Under the pieces are notes generated by a model. It did no database searches. It saw only the letters and a list, made by a program, of their open reading frames with translations, and was not told the DNA's origin. Shown here piece after piece: positions 8,303-16,910 of a stretch of 64,000 bases of DNA. Origin of the DNA: Thalassobius sp. I31.1 (GTDB lineage Bacteria; Pseudomonadota; Alphaproteobacteria; Rhodobacterales; Rhodobacteraceae); the NCBI RefSeq assembly GCF_003031585.1, contig NZ_PWAA01000061.1, positions 151,041 to 215,040 on the forward strand, given 5' to 3'. Both the position numbers and the translations under genes were made by a program. Within the stretch, counting starts at the first letter, position 1. Each line of letters opens with the position of its first letter.

Positions 8303-9529
8303 ATGCCAACAGAGCGTATCACATTTACTGGTCACAGCGGCGAAGAACTGGCCGCCCGTTTCGATTTACCCGAAGGCCCGCATCTGGGCACTGCGATTTT
8401 CGCCCATTGTTTTACCTGTTCAAAAGACATCACCGCTGCACGGCGCATCGCCGGGCGTTTGGCGGGCATGGGCATTGCGGTTCTGCGCTTTGACTTTACG
8501 GGTCTTGGTCATTCTAAGGGCGAATTCGAGAACACCTCTTTCACATCCAATGTCGATGATCTGATCCTGGCAGCTGAATATCTGACAAAACGCAACATGA
8601 CCCCGGGCCTGTTGATCGGCCATTCCCTGGGCGGTGCGGCCGTTCTGAAAGCCGCAGGCCGGATTGACAGCGTGAAAGCTGTGACGACCCTGGGCGCGCC
8701 TTTTGATCCGGAACATGTGACCCATAACTTTGGCGGTGCTCTGGGCAAAATCTGTGCGGAAGGCAAAGCGACAGTTGATCTTGGCGGGCGTCCCTTCACG
8801 ATCCGCAAGGAATTTATTGATGATGTGGCCGGCGAGAACCTGTCTGATGACATTGGCCGCCTGAACCGGGCCCTGCTTGTCATGCATGCGCCGCAGGACA
8901 CAACCGTTGGCATTGAAAACGCCGCCGAAATCTTTGGTGCAGCCAAACATCCGAAAAGCTTTGTCACCCTTGATAAGGCCGATCACCTGATCACCGATCC
9001 CTGTGATGCGGAATATGCGGCCGAGGTCATCGCAAGCTGGGCCGGGAAATACCTGGACCTGCGCCCGCCTGCCCCGCCCATTGGCGCGCCGGAAGGCATC
9101 GTGCGCATATCCGAAGCTGATGCTGAAGGCTTCATGCAGGACATCCAGAGCGGACCGCTGCATCATGCGGTGGCCGATGAACCCCTTGCCTATGGCGGCA
9201 CCAACCGCGGCATGTCACCCTATGGGTTTATGGCAGCTGGTCTTGGGGCCTGCACATCAATGACCATCCGCATGTATGCCCGCCGCAAGGGCTGGCCTCT
9301 GACACATGTGGCGGTGGATGTGAGCCACGATAAAGTTCATGCGCAGGACGCGGGTGACGGCAGCATCGCGCCTCCGGGTTCAAAGATCGACAGTTTCTCC
9401 CGGATGATCCGTCTGGATGGGGATCTGGACGCAGGTCAACGCCAGCGCCTGCTGGAGATCGCGGATAAATGCCCGGTGCATAAGACACTGGAAAGCAGTT
9501 CTGAGATTAAGACCTGTCTGGCGGATTGA
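8303..9529 (+). CDS. Alpha/beta hydrolase-OsmC fusion protein
   Basis: 408 residues in two parts. Residues 1-about 250 are an alpha/beta hydrolase with the oxyanion region AHCFTCSKD, the nucleophile elbow GHSLGG and a late KADHLIT holding the catalytic His. Residues about 270-408 are an OsmC/Ohr-type domain with GLGACTSMTIRMYARRKGW and CPVHKTLESS, whose two Cys are the peroxidatic and resolving residues of the family. Such fusions are widespread in proteobacteria and likely pair ester hydrolysis with thiol-peroxide reduction. The substrate is unknown. The start at 8303 follows AGAGGAAAT; the upstream open frame is ignored. Confidence 0.92.
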   Translation: MPTERITFTGHSGEELAARFDLPEGPHLGTAIFAHCFTCSKDITAARRIAGRLAGMGIAVLRFDFTGLGHSKGEFENTSFTSNVDDLILAAEYLTKRNMTPGLLIGHSLGGAAVLKAAGRIDSVKAVTTLGAPFDPEHVTHNFGGALGKICAEGKATVDLGGRPFTIRKEFIDDVAGENLSDDIGRLNRALLVMHAPQDTTVGIENAAEIFGAAKHPKSFVTLDKADHLITDPCDAEYAAEVIASWAGKYLDLRPPAPPIGAPEGIVRISEADAEGFMQDIQSGPLHHAVADEPLAYGGTNRGMSPYGFMAAGLGACTSMTIRMYARRKGWPLTHVAVDVSHDKVHAQDAGDGSIAPPGSKIDSFSRMIRLDGDLDAGQRQRLLEIADKCPVHKTLESSSEIKTCLAD

Positions 9530-9537
9530 ACAAAGGC

Positions 9538-9590
9538 AGCCGGGGGCCAGCCCCCGGTCCCCCGGGATATTTGAAGAGACAAAATTTGCG
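9538..9590. repeat. Dispersed palindromic element, reverse orientation
   Basis: CCGGGGGCCAGCCCCCGG followed by CCCCCGGGATATTTGAAGAG. On the reverse strand it reads TCTTCAAATATCCCGGGGG then a G/C-rich palindrome, matching the copies at 2590 and 57425. The palindrome may also end transcription from the hydrolase gene. Confidence 0.7.
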
Positions 9591-9628
9591 GTACTAATAA
9601 GACGCCCCTGGAAGAAAGCGGCTAAGAT

Positions 9629-10522
9629 TCAGCCTGGCATGGTGAACCGGGCAAGAACAGCGTAGTGATCTGAACCCAAAAGCGGACGGCGTCTGATTTC
9701 GGTGGCGTAATCCCCAGGCACCAACACATGATCAATTGGCAAAGAAATCCGCCCTTGCTTCATCGGAAAAGTATAAAGCAGATGACCGGCACGCTGCGTA
9801 TCGGTCGCACTCTCAATATTGCGCACGACATGTGCCCAGGGCACCATATTGAAATCACCCGCAACAAGCACAGGCCCTTCAAGCGCCTCCAGTTGCGGCA
9901 GAAGCCGTTCCACCTGTGCCGCCTGACCATAAGGAAAAGGCCAGTGCAGATGCAGGGATACAATCCAGAGCGGGCCGTAAGCGGTTTCAACCTGCAGGGC
10001 GACCATACCTTCGCCTTCAATGCAGATCGGCCCTATATCCGTGCGCGGTAGAGAGGATGCAATCGCAACACCGCCTATCCGTGCGAAATCGCAATAGGCT
10101 TGTGAAGGATGGCTCTCTGCCAGATCGGCGAGTAGTGATCTATTTTCTGCATCCACTTCCTGCAATGTGACGATATCTGCTCTCGAAGACAGAATATCCT
10201 GCTGCAGTGGCCCGGTATCCAGCATGCGAAAAGACATATTCTTCTGATAGACAATCAGATCAAAGTTTGAAGCGGTGCCAATCTTCAACCCGTAAAACCA
10301 GATCCCGGCAGCGATCCATGCACCGGACAGCGCCAACAACAGCCACCAGACGCGTTTTCCCCGCCAGAAGATCGCGCCCGTCAGGGCAACAACCATCAAC
10401 CCGAACGCAAAATGCCAACGGAGCACCGCCAGCGAATCCCCCAGGGGATGCAGCGCGCCCAGATAGCTGCCGGTCAGCAAAAGACCCAAGACGCAGGTCG
10501 GGAAAATCAGGAAATATCGCAT
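9629..10522 (-). CDS. Endonuclease/exonuclease/phosphatase-family protein with N-terminal membrane segments
   Basis: About 297 residues. The first about 85 are strongly hydrophobic (FLIFPTCVLGLLLTGSYLGA and two more segments), so it is a membrane-anchored protein. Residues about 105-297 carry the metal-dependent EEP fold: IVTLQEVDAENR (catalytic Glu), VSLHLHWPF, VLVAGDFNMVPW (Asp-x-Asn) and GSDHYAVLARF (final Asp-His). Relatives cleave phosphodiesters or nucleic acids; the substrate is unknown. I take MRYFLIF at 10522; ATG 10537 is also possible. The 5' end is divergent from purB. Confidence 0.86.
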   Translation of the reverse strand: MRYFLIFPTCVLGLLLTGSYLGALHPLGDSLAVLRWHFAFGLMVVALTGAIFWRGKRVWWLLLALSGAWIAAGIWFYGLKIGTASNFDLIVYQKNMSFRMLDTGPLQQDILSSRADIVTLQEVDAENRSLLADLAESHPSQAYCDFARIGGVAIASSLPRTDIGPICIEGEGMVALQVETAYGPLWIVSLHLHWPFPYGQAAQVERLLPQLEALEGPVLVAGDFNMVPWAHVVRNIESATDTQRAGHLLYTFPMKQGRISLPIDHVLVPGDYATEIRRRPLLGSDHYAVLARFTMPG

Positions 10523-10666
10523 GGCTCTGCCTGACATATGCCCGGTTATGAGGCAAGCCGTCGCGCCACGCCCCCGAATGGCGGCCATATACCGCGCAAG
10601 GCTTGCAAATTTCGCCCCACACCCTATGAGACTGGGAGCAACGCCAACCCGCATAAAGGCCTTGCC

Positions 10667-11971
10667 ATGATCCCCCGTTATTCCCGCCCCGAAATGGTTT
10701 CCATCTGGTCACCTGAATCCAAGTTCAAGATCTGGTATGAGATCGAGGCCCACGCCTGTGATGCGATGGCTGATATCGGTGTGATCCCGCGCGAAAACGC
10801 GGATGCGGTCTGGAAAGCCAAAGACGTGGAATTTGACGTGGCGCGCATTGACGAAATCGAAGCTGTCACCAAACATGATGTCATCGCGTTCCTGACACAT
10901 CTGGCCGAACATGTTGGTTCTGAAGAAGCGCGTTTTGTGCACCAGGGCATGACATCCTCCGACGTTCTCGATACTTGTTTGAACGTGCAGATGGTGCGCG
11001 CCGCTGACATCCTGCTGGGTGGCATAGATCGCGTTCTGGCCGCTCTGAAAACCCGCGCTATGGAACATAAAGACACTGTGCGTGTTGGCCGGTCCCATGG
11101 GATCCACGCGGAACCAACCACAATGGGTCTGACATTTGCGCGTTTCTATGCGGAAATGGATCGCAACAAGAACCGCCTGGAAAAAGCCCGCTGGGAAATT
11201 GCGACCGGCGCGATCTCTGGCGCTGTTGGCACATTCGCGAACGTCGACCCTGCGGTTGAAGAACATGTCTGTGAAAAACTGGGCCTGCGTCCGGAACCAA
11301 TTTCAACCCAGGTGATCCCACGCGACCGCCACGCCATGTTCTTTGCGACACTGGGTGTGATTGCATCTTCTATTGAGAACATCGCAGTTGAAATCCGTCA
11401 CATGCAGCGTACCGAAGTGCTGGAAGGTGCGGAATTCTTCTCAATGGGCCAGAAGGGCTCATCCGCGATGCCGCATAAGAAAAACCCGGTTCTGACCGAA
11501 AACCTGACCGGTCTTGCGCGTCTTGTGCGTATGGCTGTGATCCCGGCGATGGAAAACGTGGCGCTGTGGCATGAACGCGATATTTCGCATTCTTCCGTTG
11601 AACGCGCCATTGGCCCGGATGCGACCGTGACCCTCGATTTCGCCCTGCACCGTCTGGCGGGTGTTGTTGAAAAGATGCTGGTTTTCCCGGAAAACATGCT
11701 GGACAATATGAACAAATTCCCGGGTCTCGTGATGTCTCAGCGTGTGCTGCTGGCCCTCACACAAGCCGGTGTTTCCCGTGAAGACGCCTATTCCATGGTG
11801 CAGCGTAACGCGCTGAAAGTCTGGGAAGAACGCCTTGATTTCCGTGAACTGCTGCTGGGCGACGCCGAAGTTGTCAAAGCGCTGGGCGAAGATGGCATCA
11901 ACGAGAAATTCGACATGGGCTATCACACCAAACATGTCGACACGATCTTCAAGCGTGTTTTCGGCGAATAA
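10667..11971 (+). CDS. purB: Adenylosuccinate lyase
   Basis: 434 residues. It catalyses two beta-eliminations of fumarate in purine synthesis (SAICAR to AICAR and adenylosuccinate to AMP). The signature GSSAMPHKKNPVLTENLTG, with the mobile-loop catalytic Ser, lies at about residues 263-281. HQGMTSSDVLDTCLNVQM and GRSHGIHAEPTTMGL, with the catalytic His, are also present. The start MIPRYSRPEMVSIW at 10667 matches the alphaproteobacterial family; the open frame upstream is not used. It is followed about 75 bases later by the FliG-like gene, so co-transcription is possible. Confidence 0.98.
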   Translation: MIPRYSRPEMVSIWSPESKFKIWYEIEAHACDAMADIGVIPRENADAVWKAKDVEFDVARIDEIEAVTKHDVIAFLTHLAEHVGSEEARFVHQGMTSSDVLDTCLNVQMVRAADILLGGIDRVLAALKTRAMEHKDTVRVGRSHGIHAEPTTMGLTFARFYAEMDRNKNRLEKARWEIATGAISGAVGTFANVDPAVEEHVCEKLGLRPEPISTQVIPRDRHAMFFATLGVIASSIENIAVEIRHMQRTEVLEGAEFFSMGQKGSSAMPHKKNPVLTENLTGLARLVRMAVIPAMENVALWHERDISHSSVERAIGPDATVTLDFALHRLAGVVEKMLVFPENMLDNMNKFPGLVMSQRVLLALTQAGVSREDAYSMVQRNALKVWEERLDFRELLLGDAEVVKALGEDGINEKFDMGYHTKHVDTIFKRVFGE

Positions 11972-12046
11972 TCTGTAAGGTGTAAGGGGTCTCTTAACGC
12001 TTTCACGGCCATAGTCGGGGAAACCCGGTGGAAAGCCGGTAAAGCG

Positions 12047-13165
12047 ATGGAGAACCCCTTGCCCGACGGATTACCCGGCCTGCCCCTGCCCCTGCCCGCG
12101 ATTGGCGGACAGGGCCATGACGGCGACAACCTGCCCGCTGTCCCCCAGCTGCCGCAAAGCCAGAAAGCCGCGATTCTGGTCCGTCTTCTGCTGAACGAAG
12201 ACATAAAACTGCCCCTTCAGGATCTGCCGGAATCCTGTCAGATTCTTTTGACGGAACACATGGCATCTATGCGCATCGTAAAGCGTGAAATTTCACGCGA
12301 TGTCGCCAAAGAATTTCTGCGTGAACTTGTGACCATTGGCCTGACAAATTCCCGTGGGCTGGAAGGCGCATTGAGCGATCTTGAGGGCGTGATCAACGAA
12401 ACCACCATTCAGAAAATGCGCCGTGAAATCGGCCTGAAAGCCATCTCTGATCCCTGGCTGCGGCTGGAACGGCTGGAAAACGAGAAACTGCGAAATATGC
12501 TGATGTGCGAAAGCACAGAAATTGCCGCTGTGGTTCTGTCAAAACTGTCTGTGTCCCGCGCCGCAGAACTTCTCAGTTCCCTGCCCGGCGACATTGCGCG
12601 CCGCATCACCTGGGCCATGTCCATGACCGGCACTGTCAGCCCGGATGCGATTGAACGCATTGGCCTGTCACTGGCCAGTCAGCTTGATTCTCATGCGCCG
12701 ATGGCCTTTGAAGAAGCGGCGGAAAACCGGGTTGGCGCGATCCTGAACCAGGCGAAAGCTGCTGTGCGCGATGATCTGCTGGAAAGCCTTGAAGACGAAG
12801 ATCGCGAATTCGCCCGTGAAGTGCGCCGATCCATCTTTACCTTCGCCCATATTGCCACCCGTCTGGATCCGATGGATGTGACCAAAATTCTGCGCGATGT
12901 GGAAACCGGGGCGCAGATTGATGCTTTTGCCTTCGCAACCGCAGACCCGGAAAGCGACAATGCAAAAACTGTTGAATTTATGCTTACGCAAATGTCTTCG
13001 CGCCTGGCTGACAGTCTGCGCGAAGACGTGGAAGCCCGCGGTGAGGTAAAGGAAGAAATCGGCGAAGCAGCCATGGGTAAAATCGTGTCCGAATTGCGCC
13101 GCCTCGCGGACGCGGACGAGATCGTGTTGCTTGAAATCGAAGAAGAGGAAACCGAAAAAGCCTGA
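12047..13165 (+). CDS. fliG: FliG-like flagellar motor switch protein (divergent, orphan)
   Basis: 372 residues. The first 30 are Pro/Leu/Gly-rich, then an armadillo-like helical protein follows. The C-terminal about 110 residues (RSIFTFAHIATRLDPMDVTK, MLTQMSSRLADSLREDVEAR, MGKIVSELRRLADADEIVLL) match the FliG C domain that contacts the stator and FliM. The middle domain normally has the EHPQ motif; here the matching place reads ESTEIAAVVLSKLSVSRA, so the motif is lost. No other flagellar gene is in the window. It is a real FliG-family protein, but whether it runs a flagellum is uncertain. Confidence 0.78.
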   Translation: MENPLPDGLPGLPLPLPAIGGQGHDGDNLPAVPQLPQSQKAAILVRLLLNEDIKLPLQDLPESCQILLTEHMASMRIVKREISRDVAKEFLRELVTIGLTNSRGLEGALSDLEGVINETTIQKMRREIGLKAISDPWLRLERLENEKLRNMLMCESTEIAAVVLSKLSVSRAAELLSSLPGDIARRITWAMSMTGTVSPDAIERIGLSLASQLDSHAPMAFEEAAENRVGAILNQAKAAVRDDLLESLEDEDREFAREVRRSIFTFAHIATRLDPMDVTKILRDVETGAQIDAFAFATADPESDNAKTVEFMLTQMSSRLADSLREDVEARGEVKEEIGEAAMGKIVSELRRLADADEIVLLEIEEEETEKA

Positions 13166-13269
13166 TCCCACAATTCCCTGCTGAAACACCCGGTTTCATT
13201 CTCAGGACTTGCGGGCTGCGGCCCTCTGACGTATTCCGGCAGAAACAAACCGGAGCGCAGATCGCCCTT

Positions 13270-14190
13270 ATGGCTTTTCAACGTAGAGATATCCCGGATT
13301 TCGCGGTTAACATTCTGGCCCGTGGTACCCTGGGCCTTATGGGGCTTTTGCCTTACCGCGCCCGCGTCGCGCTTTTTGGCCGGATTTTTGAACATATCGT
13401 GGCCCCGCTTGCCGGCTGGCGCAAACGGGTACGGGATAATCTTGCCTATGTTATGCCGGACCTGCCCCCGGCTGAGGTCAAACGCCTTGAACGCAAAGTT
13501 GCCAATAACGCCGGGCGCAGCCTGATCGAAATCTATTCCGGCGAAGAATTCAAACGTCACGCGGCGACTATGCCCATCACGGGCCCAGGCCTTGAAGCCA
13601 TGAAAACAGCCCAGGCAGAAGGCCGCCCTGTGGTTCTTGTGACCGGGCATTTTGGCAATTACGACGCCCCGCGCGCGGCCCTGATTGAACAGGGACTGAA
13701 TATTGGCGCGCTTTACCGCCCTATGCGCAACCGTTTCTTCAACGCACATTACACAAAATCCATCGCCGCGATCGGCAGCCCGGTTTTCCCAAGTTCACGC
13801 AAAGGTCAGGTGGAAATGATGCGCTTTCTGCGTGGCGGTGGTGTCCTTGGTTTCTTTATCGACAACCATGTTGGCCGGGGTATCGAAATGGACTTCTTCG
13901 GCAAAAGCGCGATGACAAGCCTATCGGCTGCTCAAATGGCCCTGAAATATGATGCGCTGCTGTTACCCGTCTGGGGCATTCGCGGCGACGACGGTTTCAG
14001 CTTTGAAATCCGTACAGGCGCTCCGGTGCAGCACACCGACGCTGAAAGCATGATTGCGGAATTAACGTCGCAACTTGAAGACATCACGCGCGACCATATG
14101 GAACAATGGTTCTGGATACATCGCCGCTGGAAGCCGGAAGTGATCGAATATCATCAACGCAAACGTGCAGCTGCAAAGACAGCCCCGTGA
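13270..14190 (+). CDS. Lysophospholipid/lipid A acyltransferase family protein (LpxL/HtrB-like)
   Basis: 306 residues. VVLVTGHFGNYDAPRAALIE contains the H-x4-D type acyltransferase motif of the LPLAT/HtrB family, followed by IGALYRPMRNRFFN and VLGFFIDNHVGRGIEMDFFG. The N terminus is weakly hydrophobic (RGTLGLMGLLPYRARVALFG), consistent with inner-membrane association. It likely adds a secondary acyl chain to lipid A or a related lipid. Its 3' end overlaps the convergent DUF1223 gene by 37 bases. The exact acceptor is not readable from sequence. Confidence 0.9.
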   Translation: MAFQRRDIPDFAVNILARGTLGLMGLLPYRARVALFGRIFEHIVAPLAGWRKRVRDNLAYVMPDLPPAEVKRLERKVANNAGRSLIEIYSGEEFKRHAATMPITGPGLEAMKTAQAEGRPVVLVTGHFGNYDAPRAALIEQGLNIGALYRPMRNRFFNAHYTKSIAAIGSPVFPSSRKGQVEMMRFLRGGGVLGFFIDNHVGRGIEMDFFGKSAMTSLSAAQMALKYDALLLPVWGIRGDDGFSFEIRTGAPVQHTDAESMIAELTSQLEDITRDHMEQWFWIHRRWKPEVIEYHQRKRAAAKTAP

Positions 14191-14870
14191 TCTTCCTGCT
14201 GAATCAGCACCACAATCGGCAAATCACCTGTCACGTCTGTTTCCAGAGCAAGATCAGAGGCAGCGTCCCATCGGCCCACCGCTTCAAACCCTGTAACAAC
14301 TGAACTATACGGCATTGTTTTTCCCGCATTTTCACCACGGCGAATTTCGACACGCTCTTCAGCACTGTACCGTATTAGCTGAACCAGAAATTCGCCTTCC
14401 GATGGATCATAGCTGATATTCTGCGCAGAAATGTGCAGCACGTCCCCGTCGCGTTCGATATCCATATTCACGCGCGCCGCCCGGGCCTGATGGGTCTGAA
14501 GTGCGCGTTCCAGTTCAGCGGGGTCACTGCCAACAACAGAGGTTTCCCCATTCAGGATCATCTGTGGCGTATAAATCATGCGTCTGTCTGACGCCCGGGC
14601 ATAGGCGCGTTGGCGTGCAGTATATTCCGGACGGGCGAATGTATCGGCCCAACCGATGTAGTCCCAGTAATCCACATGAAGCGCCAGCGTGATCACATCG
14701 TCGCGGCTGGCATGATCCAGCAACAGTGCATCCGCCGGTGGACATGAACTACATCCCTGTGAGGTAAAAAGTTCAATGACAAGTGGCCCGCTCTCTTGTG
14801 CGCCTGCCGGAGCTGCCAGAGAAAACAAGACTGCTACAGTGTTGAGAATTTTTCTGATCATTCTTTCCAT
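14154..14870 (-). CDS. DUF1223 secreted thioredoxin-like protein
   Basis: A DUF1223 protein with a signal peptide (IRKILNTVAVLFSLAAPAGA, then QES). Just after it comes VIELFTSQGCSSCPPADALL, whose CSSC sits where thioredoxins have CxxC, then LALHVDYWDYIGWADTFA and YTPQMILNGETSVVGSD. It is probably periplasmic and possibly a redox or copper-handling protein; the function is not established. In many roseobacters this gene sits beside the ccm cluster, as here. The ATG at 14870 (MERMIRK) follows AAAGGT; 14861 is an alternative. The longer open frame upstream lacks support. Confidence 0.88.
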   Translation of the reverse strand: MERMIRKILNTVAVLFSLAAPAGAQESGPLVIELFTSQGCSSCPPADALLLDHASRDDVITLALHVDYWDYIGWADTFARPEYTARQRAYARASDRRMIYTPQMILNGETSVVGSDPAELERALQTHQARAARVNMDIERDGDVLHISAQNISYDPSEGEFLVQLIRYSAEERVEIRRGENAGKTMPYSSVVTGFEAVGRWDAASDLALETDVTGDLPIVVLIQQEDHGAVFAAARLR

Positions 14871-15210
14871 ACCTTTATCCGGCTTTTGGTGTAGCTCAGA
14901 GCGGATACGAAGGCCAATCAAGGTTTTGCGAGGACGCAGCGTCCCGAAGGTTTTCACGAGAGCCTGACTGGCAGCCATTCAGGAATCGCTTTGCAGCACC
15001 TGACCTTTCCGCCATGCCCCCTTACCTGAAAAATGCCTGGAAACCGCCACATTTTGTATTTCCGTCAGGTAAATTTCTTATTTATGTCGTAATTTGAAAA
15101 TGAATTAATTGCGAAATGCGAATAAGTGAAAGTATATTCCGATTCAGCCTATTTTTTTCTGGATTCAAAACCCGCGCCAGGCAAATATTAACCTGTGTAA
15201 GAATAGTAGT

Positions 15211-15330
15211 ATGTTTATGATTGATCTGAGTTCACCAAAAGGTCTGGTTCGCCGGACTTCTCTTCCACTCCCCCTGCTTGAGACAGGACTTCTGCTACTT
15301 TTGATTGTGTCGCCACTCATCCTCGGTTGA
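15211..15330 (+). CDS. Possible small membrane protein, weakly supported
   Basis: An ATG-to-TGA frame of 39 codons: MFMIDLSSPKGLVRRTSLPL, then a hydrophobic tail PLLETGLLLLLIVSPLILG. The basic middle followed by a single hydrophobic helix looks like a small membrane peptide. The hairpin 57 bases downstream, followed by T-rich sequence on this strand, would fit its terminator. No good Shine-Dalgarno is visible, which keeps confidence low. Confidence 0.25.
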   Translation: MFMIDLSSPKGLVRRTSLPLPLLETGLLLLLIVSPLILG

Positions 15331-15386
15331 CACATCCCCTGAATGCGCTTGCGCAAACAGGTCAGAATTGCGGAAAACAACACTTT

Positions 15387-15427
15387 GTGCAGTGGGTACC
15401 TCACAACCCACTGCACATTTTATTTTC
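15387..15427 (+). terminator. Perfect 11-bp hairpin followed by T-rich tract
   Basis: GTGCAGTGGGT pairs fully with ACCCACTGCAC around an 8-base loop, then ATTTTATTTTC follows on the plus strand. It lies just beyond the ccmG stop on the other strand, so it may also end the ccm operon transcript, although the T-tract on that side is poor. Confidence 0.55.
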
Positions 15428-15435
15428 AGTGCAGT

Positions 15436-15966
15436 TTATTCGGTGCCTGCAGCCGCTGCCAGCGCAGGGCGGATCACCCCTTCCAGGGTCCGCTGGGTAA
15501 TTGGCCCGGCAAAGCGCAGGACAATGCGCCCTTCCCCATCCAGAATGTAGGTTTCCGGCACACCGGCCACGCCCCATTCAATCGCCGTCCGCGCAGAAGG
15601 ATCCGCACCAATAGCTTCATATGGGTTGCCAAGTTCATTCAGGAACCCGACAGCATTCTCGGGATTGTCTTTGTAGTTAATCCCGTAGATCGGAAAACCT
15701 TCCTGGCGCAGCAGTTCAAGGTTCGGATGTTCCGCCCGACAAGGCGCACACCAGCTGGCCCAGAAGTTCACAAGTTTCACGCTGCCGCTGGTCAGAACTG
15801 CGTGATCAATCTGTGGCAAGTCTGCCAGCGGTTCCACAAACAGATCTGGTGCGACAGATCCCTGCCGCCCTTCAAAGCCTTTCTCACCACCAAGGCCCAG
15901 AAAGGCAAACACCAGAAAGCCGCCAAAAATCGCTGGCGGCAGCGCCATAACCGGGTTGAATTTCAT
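15436..15966 (-). CDS. ccmG: Thiol:disulfide interchange protein CcmG/DsbE
   Basis: 176 residues. A periplasmic membrane-anchored thioredoxin that keeps apocytochrome c cysteines reduced for haem attachment. The N-terminal anchor is at about residues 7-27. LVNFWASWCAPCRAEHPNLE carries the CxxC active site. GINYKDNPENAVGFLNELGN is the acidic-centre region typical of CcmG, and GVPETYILDGEG holds the cis-Pro. Its start overlaps the ccmD stop by 4 bases (ATGA), so it is translationally coupled in the ccmABCDG operon. Confidence 0.96.
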   Translation of the reverse strand: MKFNPVMALPPAIFGGFLVFAFLGLGGEKGFEGRQGSVAPDLFVEPLADLPQIDHAVLTSGSVKLVNFWASWCAPCRAEHPNLELLRQEGFPIYGINYKDNPENAVGFLNELGNPYEAIGADPSARTAIEWGVAGVPETYILDGEGRIVLRFAGPITQRTLEGVIRPALAAAAGTE

Positions 15967-16115
15967 GACTGATCCCGTCTTGCTTCGATTTCACGTAAGG
16001 CACGTGTCACACGTTTTGCCCGCCAGATGCTGGCACCCACAAGGGCCAGGATCAATGCAATGCTGACACCATAGGCCAGCAGAACCTCAAAGGCGTAATC
16101 ACCAAGTTCAGGCAT
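15963..16115 (-). CDS. ccmD: Haem exporter protein CcmD
   Basis: 50 residues: MPELGDYAFEVLLAYGVSIA, then one transmembrane helix and a basic C terminus (WRAKRVTRALREIEARRDQS). This is the standard small CcmD that stabilises CcmE with CcmABC. It starts 1 base after the ccmC stop and overlaps ccmG by 4 bases. The longer open frame on this strand is a ccmC overlap and is not used. Confidence 0.93.
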   Translation of the reverse strand: MPELGDYAFEVLLAYGVSIALILALVGASIWRAKRVTRALREIEARRDQS

Positions 16116-16116
16116 C

Positions 16117-16866
16117 TCAGCCAATCCTTTCGCGGGCCAGAAGGGCGGATGTGCGGCGCACACGGATTTCTGTACGGGTGCGCAGCAGAACCAGCGCGAC
16201 AAACAGCAGGAAGAACCCCAGAATGCTTAACGCCAGCGGGTAAAAATAAACATTACTGACTTTCTCAGCGGTATCCGCGCCTGTCACCGCATTCACACGC
16301 CCGATGGACGCGCCCTGATGCAGCCCCTGGTTCCAGAAATTCACCGCATAGCGCGACAGAATGGCAAAGACCGTGCCCACAAGGCAGAGAACCGATGTCA
16401 GATCAGCTGCCGTATCCGGGTTCTCAACGGCTTCCCACAGGGCCATATAGCCAAGGTAGAACAGCGCCAGAATCAGGAAAGACGTCAGGCGCGGATCCCA
16501 GGCCCACCAGGTGCCCCACATGGGTTGCCCCCAGACCGCACCGGTGATCAGCGCGACCAGCGTCATGACAAATCCGATGGGCGCGGCAGCACGGGCAGCA
16601 AGGGCCGACACGTGATGGCGGCGGATCACCCAGATCAGAGAGGCCACAAGCATCATAAACCATGCGTTAATCGCCAGCATCGCAGCGGGCACATGGATAA
16701 AGATGATCTTAACGGTAGAACCTTGTTTGAAGTCTTCTGGCGTCAGGAAGAACCCCCAGAACAAGGCGGCCGTGATGCTAACGCCCGCCAGCACCGACAC
16801 CCACGGCAAGACAGCGCCCGACAGGCGCATGAATTTGACCGGATTTGCATATTCCCAAAGTGACAT
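16117..16866 (-). CDS. ccmC: Haem lyase/transporter subunit CcmC
   Basis: 249 residues, about six transmembrane helices. The tryptophan-rich haem-handling signature WGTWWAWDPRLTSFLILAL lies at about residues 118-136. The flanking His residues are present at IIFIHVPAAMLAIN and later in the protein. With CcmD and CcmE it loads haem onto the CcmE chaperone in the periplasm. It follows ccmB after 44 bases in the same operon. Confidence 0.96.
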   Translation of the reverse strand: MSLWEYANPVKFMRLSGAVLPWVSVLAGVSITAALFWGFFLTPEDFKQGSTVKIIFIHVPAAMLAINAWFMMLVASLIWVIRRHHVSALAARAAAPIGFVMTLVALITGAVWGQPMWGTWWAWDPRLTSFLILALFYLGYMALWEAVENPDTAADLTSVLCLVGTVFAILSRYAVNFWNQGLHQGASIGRVNAVTGADTAEKVSNVYFYPLALSILGFFLLFVALVLLRTRTEIRVRRTSALLARERIG

Positions 16867-16910
16867 GGCGGTTAGCTAACTTTCTTTGTCGTGCGCTTCA
16901 AGGGGGCGCA

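Larger units (their letters stand above)
14979..15435. other. Long intergenic region between DUF1223 and ccmG
   Basis: About 450 bases, AT-rich in the middle (15040-15210). It must hold the DUF1223 promoter. It also contains one weak small ORF (15211-15330, +) and a perfect 11-bp hairpin (15387-15416), listed separately. No tRNA, repeat element or larger gene was seen. Confidence 0.6.

Noticed and set aside
10538..10666. N-terminal extension of purB
   Set aside because: It overlaps the divergent gene's start region and is absent from the purB family; ATG 10667 gives the expected length.
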